A DNA stretch of 64,000 nucleotides. It comes from Meandrina meandrites. Taxonomy: Eukaryota > Cnidaria > Anthozoa > Scleractinia > Meandrinidae. Made by a program: the position numbers and the translations under genes. The notes under the pieces are model-generated. The model was not told where the DNA came from, ran no database searches, and saw only the letters and a program-made list of their open reading frames with translations. The stretch covers positions 37,342,356 through 37,406,355 of the forward strand of contig OY855907.1 of NCBI GenBank assembly GCA_963693305.1, in the 5' to 3' direction. Positions 25,601 to 37,800 of this stretch are shown piece by piece (the stretch's first letter is position 1; the number at the start of each line of letters is the position of its first letter).

Positions 25601-28600
25601 AACAGTAACAACGTTGACATTCCGCGGCTGTGAGCTTCCCCTGCAATCAAAATGTGGGACAAAAATTTTTTTAAATTATTATTTTTATATATAGTAAACA
25701 ATATATTAAGTCCACAAAATTGCAGTTTCAATCAACATCTCATTTCTCCTTACAATATTCAATACATTATTAAACTGACTGGTATTGAGAATTAAGAAAA
25801 CCATCAACTAGTGGATACTGTCTTGATGTACCATAGCCAGAACCCTGAGGGGTGGGGGGGGAGGGTACTCTTTATTTTTACAGGGGAAGACTCCAGCCCA
25901 AGGTCCAAACCCTTACCTCTTCATACTGTATACCATTAATTTTTATGACTGAAGCGGTAACCCTTTCACATTACCTACAGAAGGTATACTGTACAACCCT
26001 CCAAGTTAAGACCATTTTAGTCACCATGGCGGCTAAAATTTTGGATCTGGCGACTAAATTGAAACCCAAGTCGCCAGCGTGGCGACTAAAATTGAGAAGA
26101 AGGATTGAAAGCGTGAGCTTAATTTAGCGACTAAAATTTTTCACTGGGGACCAAACTTAAGCAGTCGGTGACCAAATGGCCACTAAGGGAAAAAATGAAC
26201 TTGGAGGGTTGGTATACTGCATCTCTTTATTTTATTTTTAACTTGAATAACTCTTAAAATACTTAAAGGAATTGATCATTCAGTGGATCTGTTCAAGATA
26301 TTTTGAAAGGTCCTTTAAAAAACCTTTGATAGTTTTCCCTGCCCTTTTACTCAAACTTGTGAAATCGCTACCCTGGTATGTACCTACAGCCTGGAAAAAG
26401 TACCTCTTTTAATGGAGCCTCCCTTTTTAGTCCACTATAGGCAGTATCCCACCTCTCCACAGGGCTCAGAACTAACATCATCATAACAATAATAAGAAGA
26501 AGAACTTGAATTGAATTTCTTACCCTACTTGTGGCCTTTGAATCTGCTTGTTGTCCTGACTGACAACGACAAGATAACCTCGCCACCAAGTCACCATCTG
26601 CTTCTCACCTGTAAAAGCATAACAACCAATTCAAATCTACTTTCACTAAGAGTAAACCAGGGCTTGAAAAAATCTTGAATGCCAGTAATGCAAGCAGCTC
26701 TCAAATTTTGCTTGCCTGTGGCAGTTGCATGCCTGTCTTATACCCCATTCAAACCAAAGCTTAAACATGTTTAAATGTTGTTTAGTTAAACATGGTTTAA
26801 AATTGTTTTCTTCATGGAAGTTGCTGACTGATGTTTATTGACTTCAAATTTGGCAAAATGCACATTAGTTAGAGCATACTTGAACCCTATGTAAAATTTA
26901 GTCTGTCAGTTGTCTGTTGCTGATTTTCATTTTCTTGAACCTGGTTTTACTAAACATGTTTTGCTGGTGTGAATCCAGTAAGACACTACCTCTCTGGAAC
27001 CTCTATTTTCATTTGCCCGCTGTAAACACTACCTCTATTGTTATTCAGGGATAGGGGCATTGTTATGACCTGTTATCTATTGTTTTAAGAACCAATGAAG
27101 TAACTCGTTCCGAGAGGTAGTGGGCAACCCTGTGAATCAGGTACAGTGTATAAGTTTACTTTTCTTATGGTTTTGTCAGCAGACAATTTAGGGCCCTTAC
27201 CCATCAGCCAAGTGAGAATGAAAAATTACTTGCCCAGAAGGAAAATCTACTTTTCCTGCATGACTGGACAGGACTTTTGTCAAGCCCTAATAAACTACAT
27301 TAAAGTCAAGTTAAACAATGCAAATCAGTTGACTGAATTAACTTTGAAGGCCCACAGCTGTACAGTCATCTGCATGCTTTGTGACCATTAATTTGGTTTA
27401 ATTTTGAAGAAAAATGCCATTTTTCAGATCAATGTGTGATCTAAGTGGTCAGAAACAATCTTCATTCCATTGTCAAATTATGGCTTTTGTGCACTCAAAA
27501 TAAAAATGTTTAATAATTAGAATCAAGGCTGATTCATATTAATTGCAGTAGAACTAAAATAATGATCACTATAGAGACATGGCTGCAGTGCACAATTACA
27601 CATTTACCTTCAAATGCTAAACAAGGGCCTCTGCCATCAATCTGGTAGAAATACAATGCCTGCAATACAGATAAAGAAACAAATCAGCTGTGAAAACACT
27701 CTATGCACTTAAGGAACATTTCACACTAAATTATCATTTTAAAATAATAATAAACAGATTTGGCTACATTATATCCTTGTTGCCTGCCACCCAATTCAAA
27801 CTATGTCAAAGATGATTCATTTGGGAGGTTTCATTGTAATTTGACATACAACTGAGTGCATCACAAGATCTGAACTGGTTTGCAACAATGATGTAAATAT
27901 GTGTACATCAGCCAAACCTGTCTATAAATGATCACTGTGGAATGGAAGCAAGAGACTAACCTCTTTCCGGGCCACAATAAACTGGTTTTCTTGTGAAGCA
28001 TCACTCATAACAGAGCAGCGAAGTTCACAGCCATGAGCATCTAACACTTCCTGTCAAGTTAAGCAATTGAAAAGAATTCGTTTCATAATAATTATTAAAT
28101 AAATATGAATGTTACCTTAAATGACTTAAAAAAGCCACAGGCCAATTGACAAACAATATAACGTTAACTACAGTTAGTGTGTATGAAAATTTAAAATTCA
28201 CATTCCATTGAATCCAAAACAGTTCTCAAATTTCATCAGAAAGTTTACCAGTGAGATGTCTTTCAACAGTTTACAGCAACTAAACATTTCACAGACAATT
28301 TTAGTGCAGACTGAGAATTGGATTCCAGCTTTAAATATATACAAACAAGTGAATTTGTGCCACATTTGTCCCAATTAAGAATGGCCTCTCATTTGCTTGA
28401 AAAGTGCTGACTGTTATATAGCTAGAAACAATAAACGGCACGCAATGCATGCAGAAGCGATGACGTTTCACAAGGGGTCTTTAAGAATTTTCAGGAAATT
28501 TGACAGAAAATTTCAAGAAAGTTAATAAAAATAGCTGACAACTTCTGTGTTGAATGATTGTTCGACAAAAGTTGCGTTATGTTGCAGGGAGATATCCGAT

Positions 28601-31600
28601 ACTGACGACATATGATACAAGGTCAAATGCTGTCTTGAAATTGTTGAGCCCTTAAATTGTTTAAAAAAAAATTAAAGATTTCTGTTTACTAAATCTTATA
28701 AAACACATCAAATATAATTAGTCTCTTTCGCTTATACTTAGAATTAGTCCTTTCTAACTGCCCGGGAGTATTTTGCTTTAAGTTCTACGCAGTGCTTTCT
28801 TGTTGAGTTAAACTTGATTTCTTTTCTACTGTTCATTCCTGAACAACTTCTGTGTTGAATGACTGTTTGACAAAAGCTGCGTTATCTTGTAGCGCGACAT
28901 CCGATACTGACGACATACGATACAAGGTCAAACGCTGTCTTGAAAATGTTTAGCCCTTTTCTTTTAAAAAATGTAAAGATTTCTGTTTACTAAATCTAAT
29001 AAAACACATCAAATATAATTTGTCTCTTTCGTTTATACATAGAATCAGTCCTTTCTAACTGCCCGGGAGTACTTTGCTTTGAGTTCTACGCTGTGATTTC
29101 TTGTTGAGTTTTACTTGAATTCTTTTCTACTGACGTTTATCCCTGAAGTTAGTTCCCAATCCTATTCGGTTCTAGAAAGATCGGTTGATTGCATGCAACA
29201 GACAACAGATCCCGTCCACTCGCACGACGACAAGAACAGGAACACAAACCATGCACCTAGTTTCCAATGCTCTTCGGTTCAATTCAGGGAGTAATCGCGC
29301 TCACACCGTAACACCAAAAATTCCATAAATTCCATCGCTTTTCCGCTTTACAGCATTAACCGATGACGTCATTCTATGACATCATCGCTTAAAAATGCAG
29401 TAACAGTACTCACTCTGCAATCTTTGGCTGAAGTGTTGTATGCCAGAACTGTTTCAGTTGTCACAACAAACAGAACTACACTGTCGCTGGTCTGCTTGTA
29501 AGCAAGTCCTACAGCATACAAGAACACCACGTAGTCAAATAATAACTGGCAATAAGGTAATATGTTGAGTTACATGTAACACCATCCCATAAAGAAACAT
29601 GCCACATGACATCACTGACATGGGTTCAACGCCCTAAGTTTATAGTTTTGTAAAGTAACAGAGTGACTTACTTTGAATTCAACCTTTTTTGTTTCTGGAA
29701 AACCTTTGCATAAATTAATACAATTTAATGATTTAAAAATGATTTGTAAAAACTTGTAAATACAAAAGGCCTCAAGAAAAATTTTAGAGATAGCAGTTTT
29801 CAATTGAGTGGACATTATAAAACCAAAACCAAAGTAATCACTCTGACCAATCCAATCAACACTCAAAGTGCAAGAAAAAATGCATGTCTTTGAGTGAGTC
29901 ATGAATGGCTTTTGTTTTACTTCTAATTGGCTGAAAAATATGGCACCAGTGTTATAAAAAACCATTAAGAGTACGTAGCAAATATGCAATTTAACCAAAC
30001 CAAAAGTACATTACTTTTGACACTGAAGTGAAAAGGTTCTGCTCTGTTGGGAAAGTATTAATAAATTCCTCCTCTTAATAATGTTATAATAATTATTATC
30101 AATGATTAATTTAAACTCAGAACTTACTATACCTGTCACAGGATGCTTGTCATGATGTATAATTCTCTGTTTTGTGTGCCTTTTATAAACAAACAGAGCC
30201 AAAATTATCATTGGTAACAAATAACTACCTTTAGTTAAAGAATCAACCCTCCAAGTTTATTTTTTTTCCTTAGTGGCCATTTGGCCACCGACTGCTCAAG
30301 TTTGGTTGCCAGTGAAAAATTTTAGTCGCTAAATTAAGCTCACGGTTTCAATCCTTCTTCTCAATTTTAGTCGCCAGGCTGGCGACTTGGGTTCCAATTT
30401 AGTTGCTAGCTCCAAAATTTTAGTTGCCATGGCGGCTAAAATGGTCTTAACTTGGAGGGTTGAGAATACTTTTAGGTTGTCATGCAAAAGACATCATTCT
30501 GTTTTTCAGTCATAATGACAATTATACTAGGGCCGCGAAGCGGCCTGAAGTTATAATTCAAATTATATCAACAGACAAAGTGAGAAATATACATTGTATG
30601 AGTGGTTTGAAGCAAAAACTGGGAAATTCCTACCATTTGTTTTCTCCTATAATTTGAATGGAGTGTGTGAAATATAATCATTCTTTTTTATTTTTGGCTT
30701 AGCTATATTCCTTCTTTGTTGTTTTGTGACTGTAAGTTACCTAGAGCAAAGCACTCATCTCACCTGTCTCTTGTGATATCTCCTTTGTACACAAGAACAC
30801 TTCCATCAGCAAAACCAACAGCCATCTGTGTCAGATTCTCCATCAGCGCCAGACATGACACCTGTCAATCATATCAAAAGTATGGTTGACAGAAATCCAG
30901 CTCTCATCATACACAGACATTTCTCTCTTCAAAGCTGACAAAAAGTTTCTGATTCAGGGTGTTTTTTAATGAACTCAGGCAAAAAGAGGAAAATACTATA
31001 AATATTGTACAATAAGTCATTTCTTTTCCAACAACCACTCAGTCAGGACAGCATGCTGTTGTCATTTTTTTTTCTAAAACACCACCTTCTGTAATTAAAA
31101 GACAAAAAATACCCTGCAATATACAAGGAAAGACTAGAGAACAGAATGCACATGTTGAGAGAGACCAACTTACGAACCGGAACTGGTTTGTTTCCTGGAA
31201 TGAGTCTTTGCATGCAACAGCAAACTGGATTTCCATATTTGTCAATCTAATAAAGAAATAAAAAGCATCTGGAGTGAGTGCATTGTTTTGTTATACATTA
31301 AACATGTGGGAACTTGAAGAAGCAGAAGCCACAGCCAAATGCTTCTTCTTCCTTCTTGGTGTTCTTTAAAATTCCCAAGTGTTTAGTCATGTAACTCGAC
31401 AACGCAAGAAGAGCAAGTTTTTTTAATCATTTCTTTTATGAAATGTTAAAGAAATTGCGTGAACAGTCAAACTCATGATGTAAGCAGCATGTACATGTAT
31501 CATAACTCGATAAAGCATGTGGTGCATGCTTTATGGATTTATAATTAACTTGAACTGACCAATCATTGCACACAGAATTCCTCAAGCATGTTATAAAAAC

Positions 31601-34518
31601 AATCACACTTTTTTCATTACACAAACACAATTATGGAATACAAACAAAACAAGTTTGAAATCATTTGGACCTGAAATTCAATTTCAACTACAACATATAA
31701 TATTATGTTAGGTTGAAGTTCAGTTCTACCCTTGGTAAAATTTGGTATTTTCCTTTTTTACGGTGTATGTTGATATACAATAAATAATAATATAAAACCA
31801 AGGGTAATTCTAGATGGTGAAACTGAACTACAACATGTGCAATTTGAGAGTAATTTTAATTAGTACTGACAGCAGACAAATGGCTTGAAATATTATGAAA
31901 TAGTTACTTTAATTAAGAATGATGTTGTGGTGCCCAGTAGGGAAATAATTACCTTGTCAAGATTCCATACTCTGATAATAGGATCAATACCATCCACTTC
32001 ATCTTCCTGGACAAAATAAAGTTAACATGACATCAAATAACACTCTGCGTTTGCTTAAGCTTTCACTTCAAAGTAAAAATAACAAAATGAAAATAACATT
32101 TTGCGAAACACTCAGAATGAAACAGTACACATGAAAGCAAATGTTTGACATTTGGATGGGCAGAAACTGGGATTTCATCTACAGATTTGTACAGCACAGT
32201 AAAGTTAACAATACTGGATGAAAATCCTGCTCAAATACAGTGTATAAGGTTTTCACAACTTGGGAGCTTTTTCTGGCAGAGACCAAAAAGTTAGAATCAA
32301 CAGCACCACAAGAGAGCTCTGTTCATAGATGTGCCGACATTTGGGTACACTGACTTGTGGCTAATTTAGGTTGTTGGCTTCCCTGCAAATAAGGAATAAC
32401 AAGATAGATTTCAACAAGAAATTAAGATCACTTACTCCAACTGTGAACAAAATATTTTGCTGTTTCAGTTGGTAGAAATGAGACACACGCATTTCATAGG
32501 CCTGGAAGGATGTGATGGTCAAATCACGGCCCAGGAAGTGAACAAATCCAGCTGAATCTGTCAGATATTATCAAACATTTTATAATATTAATATATTTTT
32601 CATTAATAACTATTTGTGATGTACTGTAGTTATAGATTTATGAGGAGATGTGGTGGCCTTAAGGTTAGCACCCTAAACTCTGAATAAAGTGGTCCAGGTT
32701 TGAGCCCAGACCAGAATAATTGTATTCTTGGTGTTCTTCATTCTAATAGTGTCTCTCCCTGCCCAGGTGTATAAATTTAATATAATGGTGACACTGGGAT
32801 GGACTAGCATCATATCCAGAAGGAAGTACAAATACTACTAGTGCTTTAATGCAATATAAACTGAGACACACTGGAGCCTGATGGGCCACTTGCCTCGAAA
32901 GCAGAAATATTACCTCACCTAGTACATGTATCTGATTTATAGGAGATAAGGAAAATTTAAAAATAAGCAACCTAACAGAAGAATTAATCATCAGTTATTT
33001 TAGGGGTAATATAATGATTTTTTTGATAATGGAATGTTATTAAATGTACCACTGTTGTGAGAGGGGAGCAGGGCCATGGGACGACAACTCAGGTATAACT
33101 TAGTACATGTACATGTAGCAGAAACTCTGCACTGGAGGCAGAAGGAGAGAGGGCAGAAAGGGAGATTCCAAAGGTGGCAGAAAGGAGGAGAAATAGAGGA
33201 AATTTTGCACCATCACAAATTATATTTTGTCAAATAAAAACAACATCAGGAGGGGAGGGGAGGTACAGGAAGTGCAAATGTTCACACCCCACTGGGCACG
33301 GATCTGTTAATATAGCCCTGAAAATAACTTGCCTCCAATAACCAACTGGCCCCTTCCACTTGTACAAGCTATAATATCAATGTCCTGCAAAAAAATAAAA
33401 ATAACATTTTTTAAAGAAACAAATACTGTCCCTAAAATAATATAACTAAGCAAATTCCTGGAAAAAAATCAAATTCTGAGTTAATTGAAAAATTAATTAG
33501 TTTAGTCCAACCAGAACATTTTCAGACAAAAAAACATCTTTTAGTGTGGTCCACTTTTTTTCAGTTTGCCTGGTTGAACTGTTTGACTATCCAAAATTAA
33601 ACCTTTCAGTTTCAGAAACCAGTTGGTTTATATGAGCACTGTTACTCTTGTTTGAATCAATTTCACACACTTTGGCAACATTTTTAAGTCATCAAAACAT
33701 CTTCAGTACTCTTCAGCAACAGAAGTTATTGGAACATCTTTCGAAATCTCCCCCTTGAAATAGTTGAAACATCTTCAAAAATTTTGGTTATGTGGAGACA
33801 GCAATCTCATGCCTTTAACTTGGAAAACATTGGCAAGTATACAAAATGGAACTTAGTTGGCCCGGATTGATAAGAAAACACTGTTCCACTTTAAAACAGC
33901 AAGTCCAGTTGTTTGACTTGATTAAATGAAATGCTAGCCTGTGTACAGCCATCACACTGGGAGCGAGACGGCTGTACACAGGTTAATAGTAATGGAAATT
34001 ATTCTTGCCATGTTTCTCTCAATGATGTTTTATTTTGGGCATTGAAACTGAAATCCATGGTTTATTTCAAGTTAAGATTGCAAAAAATTGTAATAATGAA
34101 AATATTTGCAATCCTTGGCTAATTGACATGAAGTATGCACTTTACGTGGGGGTTGGTTGGTGGGGAAAAATGTCCCCAGTGGGAGGGGGCACGGGAAGGG
34201 GTGACAGTTTAGACTGTTAAACTGGGTCAACTGAATACTACAAACCATGACACAAGCAATAAATCAATAAAACGTATGAGAAAGTCAATTTCAGAATTAA
34301 TATTAGGGCGTCCATATAAGGTAACTTAAAAGCTTGGGCAATATCGTTAACAACTTACCTTCAGACCCGTAAATGCTTGAGTCGTTCCAGGATCCTTCAG
34401 AACTTCCTTGTCGAAAAAATTGAACCTCCGCCACTAAAAGAAAAAAATTTTAGCTTTTCGTTGCAGTTCGCGATCTATTTAAATAATCCTTTCGAAAACA
34501 AACCTGCAATAGCGCCAT
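12475..34518 (-). CDS. VPS11: VPS11, core subunit of HOPS/CORVET tethering complexes
   Basis: Thirty-six exons on the minus strand join in frame to 968 residues (human VPS11 is about 941). VPS11 is a class C VPS core subunit shared by CORVET and HOPS, which tether endosomes and lysosomes before SNARE fusion. Family landmarks are all visible: MALLQ then WRRFNFFDKEVLKDP at the start, EKDTQTKLEILFKKNLYAMA, LANTDHTTLLLNCYTKLKD, MSPLLVLQNLAHNSTATLA, a RING-H2 finger and YYGRGVFNK near the end. The start at 34518 matches the family N-terminus. Three splice junctions are unusual: a GC donor after exon 3, a GTNNGT tandem donor after exon 6, and an apparent AT-AA U12-type intron between exons 29 and 30. 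The last exon reads 75 codons beyond FNK, longer than expected, so the 3' end could be spliced differently. Promoter shared with YTHDF. Confidence 0.95.
13514..13530. repeat. G17 tract
   Basis: Seventeen consecutive G residues on the plus strand, in a VPS11 intron. Possible assembly-length uncertainty and G-quadruplex potential. Confidence 0.8.
14515..14800. repeat. Dispersed repeat with GAAGATGACTTCCGCACAG core
   Basis: The segment contains TCCATTTCCATCCTCGCCG and TTGTCGAAACGTCAGTCAC with an inverted GTTCGTATAGTGTGATC / GATCACACTATACGAA pair at its flanks (about 14643 and 14754). A related left half, with TCCATTTTCATCCTCCCCATCG, lies at about 20040-20150. The style is that of a high-copy interspersed repeat inserted in VPS11 introns. 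Confidence 0.6.
15162..16018 (-). other. U12-type intron with apparent AT-AA ends (VPS11 intron 29)
   Basis: On the minus strand the intron opens with ATATCCTTTC (16018-16009), the exact U12-type 5' splice consensus. TTCCTTAAT (15180-15172), a match to the U12 branch consensus, lies with its branch A 11 nt from the inferred intron end at 15162. Exon 29 ends VLS plus one base; only joining to ATATTGATCAC at 15161 restores the frame, and gives VLSHIDHGNLMSPLL with the same spacing as the human protein. The dinucleotide before that is AA. Using the nearby AAG instead gives an immediate stop. Confidence 0.75.
16622..16691. repeat. AATTAGACCC palindromic element
   Basis: Starts AATTAGACCCGTAGCC and ends GGGCGAAGGGTCTAATT, with an inner CCCGTAGCC / GGGCTACGGG hairpin. 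Related copies sit at about 8326-8352 and 50891-50956, each time directly beside the 198-bp MITE family, so the two travel together or share insertion preference. Confidence 0.65.
16694..16891. mobile_element. 198-bp MITE, TTA-flanked, copy B
   Basis: Begins TTAGTATCACCCAACTAGTC and ends CTAGTTGGGTGATACTAA, in inverse orientation to the copy at 8126-8323 and of the same length. It lies in the VPS11 intron between exons 27 and 28. Confidence 0.8.
19544..19762. repeat. 22-bp minisatellite
   Basis: About ten imperfect head-to-tail units of ATGAAGCATAGCGTGACGTA plus two bases, inside the VPS11 intron between exons 23 and 24. One unit is broken near 19630-19650. The repetitive minus-strand reading frame across it is an artefact. 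Confidence 0.85.
24256..24490. repeat. GGCTTATA-type repeat with G23 tract
   Basis: Contains TAAGCCCTGGGCTTATACAA and several GGGCTTATAA motifs. A run of 23 G residues occupies 24445-24467. A related inverted copy lies at 41375-41475. Probably transposon terminal sequence within the VPS11 intron between exons 15 and 16. Confidence 0.55.
25994..26211. mobile_element. 218-bp MITE with CAACCCTCCAAGTT ends
   Basis: Terminal inverted repeats CAACCCTCCAAGTT and AACTTGGAGGGTTG. GTATACTG occurs just outside both ends (25984-25991 and 26212-26219), resembling a target-site duplication. It sits between VPS11 exons 12 and 13. An inverted partner is at 30244-30462. Confidence 0.75.
28538..29150. repeat. 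305-bp tandem duplication in VPS11 intron 9
   Basis: Two adjacent copies, starting at 28538 and 28843, share ACAACTTCTGTGTTGAATGA, ATCCGATACTGACGACATA, CTAACTGCCCGGGAGTA and many other blocks, with scattered substitutions. No coding sequence. Confidence 0.85.
30244..30462. mobile_element. 219-bp MITE, inverted partner of 25994-26211
   Basis: Same ends (CAACCCTCCAAGTT / AACTTGGAGGGTTG) and the same interior, in the opposite orientation. AGAAT flanks both sides (30239-30243 and 30463-30467). It lies between VPS11 exons 7 and 8. Confidence 0.75.
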
Positions 34519-34813
34519 GGCGCTTCAGATTTGGCACAAGAAATTCTTCAACTCTCAGCTGCTATCGTTTCAGTATCCGCCATTTTGTTTTGTTTTTCCC
34601 CGAAAGGAGCGATGGGTAATGCCATATTTGGAACATTTGATTGACAAGTTGCGTAATTTTGGTGAAGTCACGCAAAGCACGCGCAGACGAACCACTGAAG
34701 GAGCGGCCATTTTCTTTTGTTCTCTATCCTCTTCATAATCTAAACGACGTGGAACGAAGGAACCGTCATTTTTGGAGTTTTTAGTATCGTGGACTATCAT
34801 ATTCCTGTGGGGC
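34519..34813. promoter_or_regulatory. Bidirectional promoter between VPS11 and YTHDF
   Basis: The two start codons are only 295 bp apart and diverge. The spacer has CCGCCATTTTG at 34577-34587 and GCGGCCATTTTC at 34703-34714, both matching the YY1 motif core, and CCATATTTGG at 34622-34631, a perfect CArG box. No TATA box is evident, as is usual for housekeeping pairs. Factor binding is an inference from motif match only. Confidence 0.7.
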
Positions 34814-37800
34814 ATGTCAGCGACTATCGAACAGGTAAGTTTTTTTATTTATCTCGGTTCCTTTTCCGCCGATTAATCGCCGGCGAAAGCAACAACGACT
34901 AATTTCATTCTAATTTCCTCTGCATTCCTTACTTCGTGTCCTCGTGTGTGCACAGCGACCCAAGGATCACAGTGGTAAAGGTACGTCATTGACTTTTTAC
35001 GACATTCTTTTAGTGGGAAAACAACCGATTTATTAAATGATCATCTTTTTAATGCCTTTTAACACTGTATTTCAGGGTATGTGAATAAAAATGGTGAATT
35101 ACAAAATGTGGCGGGTGAAGACATCGATCGATACCTTCATCCGGGAGCGAAGCAGGTGAGCTTCGTCGAATATTTGCTTTTAAAATACGTTTCTGTTCGA
35201 TCCTTTGCGTTTATGTCATATTGTGTCACCTGACGTTTATTCTAACGGTTGCCATGTTCTCTTTTCCCTAATGCGTCAACATCATGGCCTCTATTAAAAT
35301 GGCGGATCGCTCTCGCGTCGACGATTACCATAAATTCGTGTTCAGGGCAACGATAAGCAGTTGAACTCTCAACCAGGCAACACGAGCTTGCCAAACCAAT
35401 TAACGGACACTTACCTACCGCCTTTTTACCCGAGTACAAGCACTGGATCAAACACAGGACTGCCTCCTATGCCTTTTCCGTATCTCAATGCGGCTGGAAT
35501 TAGCGACGGCACTTGGTCAACCGGTGTGCCTTCGCTCAATCCAAACACGCTATTTCCGTCTTCGGGTTTCAGTGCTGTTGGGAACGGAGAACAGCTTTTG
35601 CCGGATCAGATGTTTAATCACAGTGCAGGAGTCGCGGTCTCCACAAACGCTTATCTTAGCAGTTTGAGCCACAATTCCCAGGGACCCCCAGCGTTGTATT
35701 TTCCTGGAACTTCAACTGATATTTCGTGGGGTGAGCAATCCCAAGGGCCACCAATGCTGCCTAATTTTTACCAACCACCACCACCTCCGACTTCGGAACA
35801 TGGAGCTTTAAATCCAATTGGAGTCGACATTGACTCTTTGAAAGGAAAAGAATTTGGTTCTGCGGGAAATGTGGAAAACGCTCTTTCTAGTTTGGCCCTT
35901 GGTGTTGACGACAAAGGAAGCGAAGGATTGAACGATCAAAGCAAGTTATCATCTCAGGTGACTAGTTCGTCAACTGTCACTGCTTCTGAGACTAAACCAA
36001 AGTCTTGGGCTGCAATTGCCAGTCAACCAGCTAAACCCAAGCCAAAACTGCCTCCACCAAAACCAAAACTGCCACCTCCTCTTACATCACAACCAGCTGT
36101 TGCGTCTTCTAAAGTTGAATCTGGAGCATGGGGAAATGCCGTGAAATCAGGAGCCAACAAGCCTGCTATTGGTCGTGGCACAAGGCCACGGCCTAATCCC
36201 GCAGGAGGTATGTCTGGGAATCCAGGACCTTCAAATGCACCAGTTACTCCGTCCGAGTCAGTTCCAATTCTTGATAAATTGAAGGCCAAGAACTGTTACA
36301 ACCCAAAGGAATTCAATCTTCTACAGAAAAATGCCCGCTTTTTCATTATCAAAAGCTACAGTGAGGACGATATTCATCGTTCAATCAAATACAGCGTGTG
36401 GACAAGCACAGAGCATGGCAACAGGCGTTTGAATGAGGCTTTTAAAGAGCAACAGAGCAGTAAAGCTCCCATTTATCTGCTTTTCAGTGTGAACGGAAGT
36501 GGTCATTTCTGCGGTATTGCAATGATGATGTCTGAAGTCGATTTGGAGATTGAGACTGGAATCTGGTCTCAGGATAAATGGAAGGGCAAGTTTGAAGTGA
36601 AGTGGTTCTATGTGAAGGACGTGCCAAATAATGCGTTGCGTCACATTCGCTTGGAGAACAATGACAACAAACCAGTCACCAATTCCCGCGACACTCAGGA
36701 AGTGCCTCCCGAAAAGGGAAAACAGGTTCTGAAGATCATTCATTCTTACAAGCACCAGACCTCGATCTTTGATGACTTTGGTCATTACGAGAAACGGCAG
36801 GATGAGGAATTTAAAAAGGTAAGATTATTAGATTTTCAATTAGTCATGTCAGAAGGACTCGTAGGCAAACACCAAAGATGAAATACCGATGTGTGGGAAT
36901 TTGCGATTGTTTTCTGGTATCAGAAATGGCAGCACATACTTGCAAACATTAGGAACATCAATAGAAATCACTAAGCAATGTCTGTCCCGAGGAATCCTTT
37001 CTTTCTCTTTCTCCAGCAACTTGGTTGCAGACTGGAAAACTGTTTGTTCCTTTGTGTTCGTTAGCAACAAAGCCAACATTGTACTCTTCATAATATTATA
37101 TGTACATGTGTAATACTACCATTTTTGAGCTACTGTGAAATAGTGAATGGCAAACTTTTTTCTGCATTTTTTTTGTCTAGACAAACCGTCACATTTTCAA
37201 CTGAATCAACTAACATTTTGAGTGTCAAGTTTTGACAGCTCTGCCTGTGTGTTTCTGCACATGAAACACTTTTCTGTCGACTTTTTATCTACAACGAATG
37301 TCGACAGCAAAGAGCGGCTTTACATTTCTGGCATATGCTAAACAGCGATCTCCGATGGTTTTTTTTGTACATGTAATTCCTTTTTTGCAAGATATTTGTA
37401 CATTAATTGGTTTACTTGTAAAATGTGACAGTTTGTCTAGACAAACTTGAATGTTTTACATGTGACAAAACAAAGAAAAAAGTTAGCCGTTCATGGTAGC
37501 TTGAAAATGGTAGTAGTGTACTGTAATATTCCAAAAGTTGCAAGTATGAAAGTAGATGAAAAAATTTGATGGTTGTTAACAAAACCCGAATGTAGTGATA
37601 CTCTGAAACGAACACCACTTCACCAGCCGCAACCTCTGACGTAGCTTGATATGTTACAAAGGAACATATGAAAATAACAGACACAGCATGCTGTTCAGCA
37701 TGAATTACGGGTCAAAATGATTTCAAACCAGTTTGACTTGTATTTCCCTTTGTTCCAAATTTTTACCATAGTTAAACAAAGAAAACTGCAAATCAAACTA

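Larger units (their letters stand above)
24530..34518 (-). other. VPS11: VPS11 exons 1-15: N-terminal beta-propeller
   Basis: Exons in transcript order: 34504-34518, 34359-34433, 33333-33384, 32436-32557, 31953-32006, 31178-31246, 30764-30861, 30133-30179, 29414-29508, 27961-28050, 27608-27659, 26524-26608, 25576-25640, 24872-24951, 24530-24609. They encode about residues 1-359, the WD-like propeller. Recognisable pieces are DIDIIACTSGRGQLVIG, FQAYEMRVSHFYQLKQQNIL, IDPIIRVWNLDK, MAVGFADGSVLVYKGDITRD, LFVVTTETVLAYN, DAHGCELRCSVMSD, GRGPCLAFEG and VVDVICEWGSLFVIT. Phases match at every junction only if exon 3 uses GC and exon 6 ends at 31178. Confidence 0.9.

Noticed and set aside
31174..31174. 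Exon 6 ending at the strong GTAAGT
   Set aside because: Shifts the VPS11 frame; kept only as an alternative donor.
36023..36785. Antisense frames within YTHDF exon 4
   Set aside because: Shadows of the conserved YTHDF coding frame.
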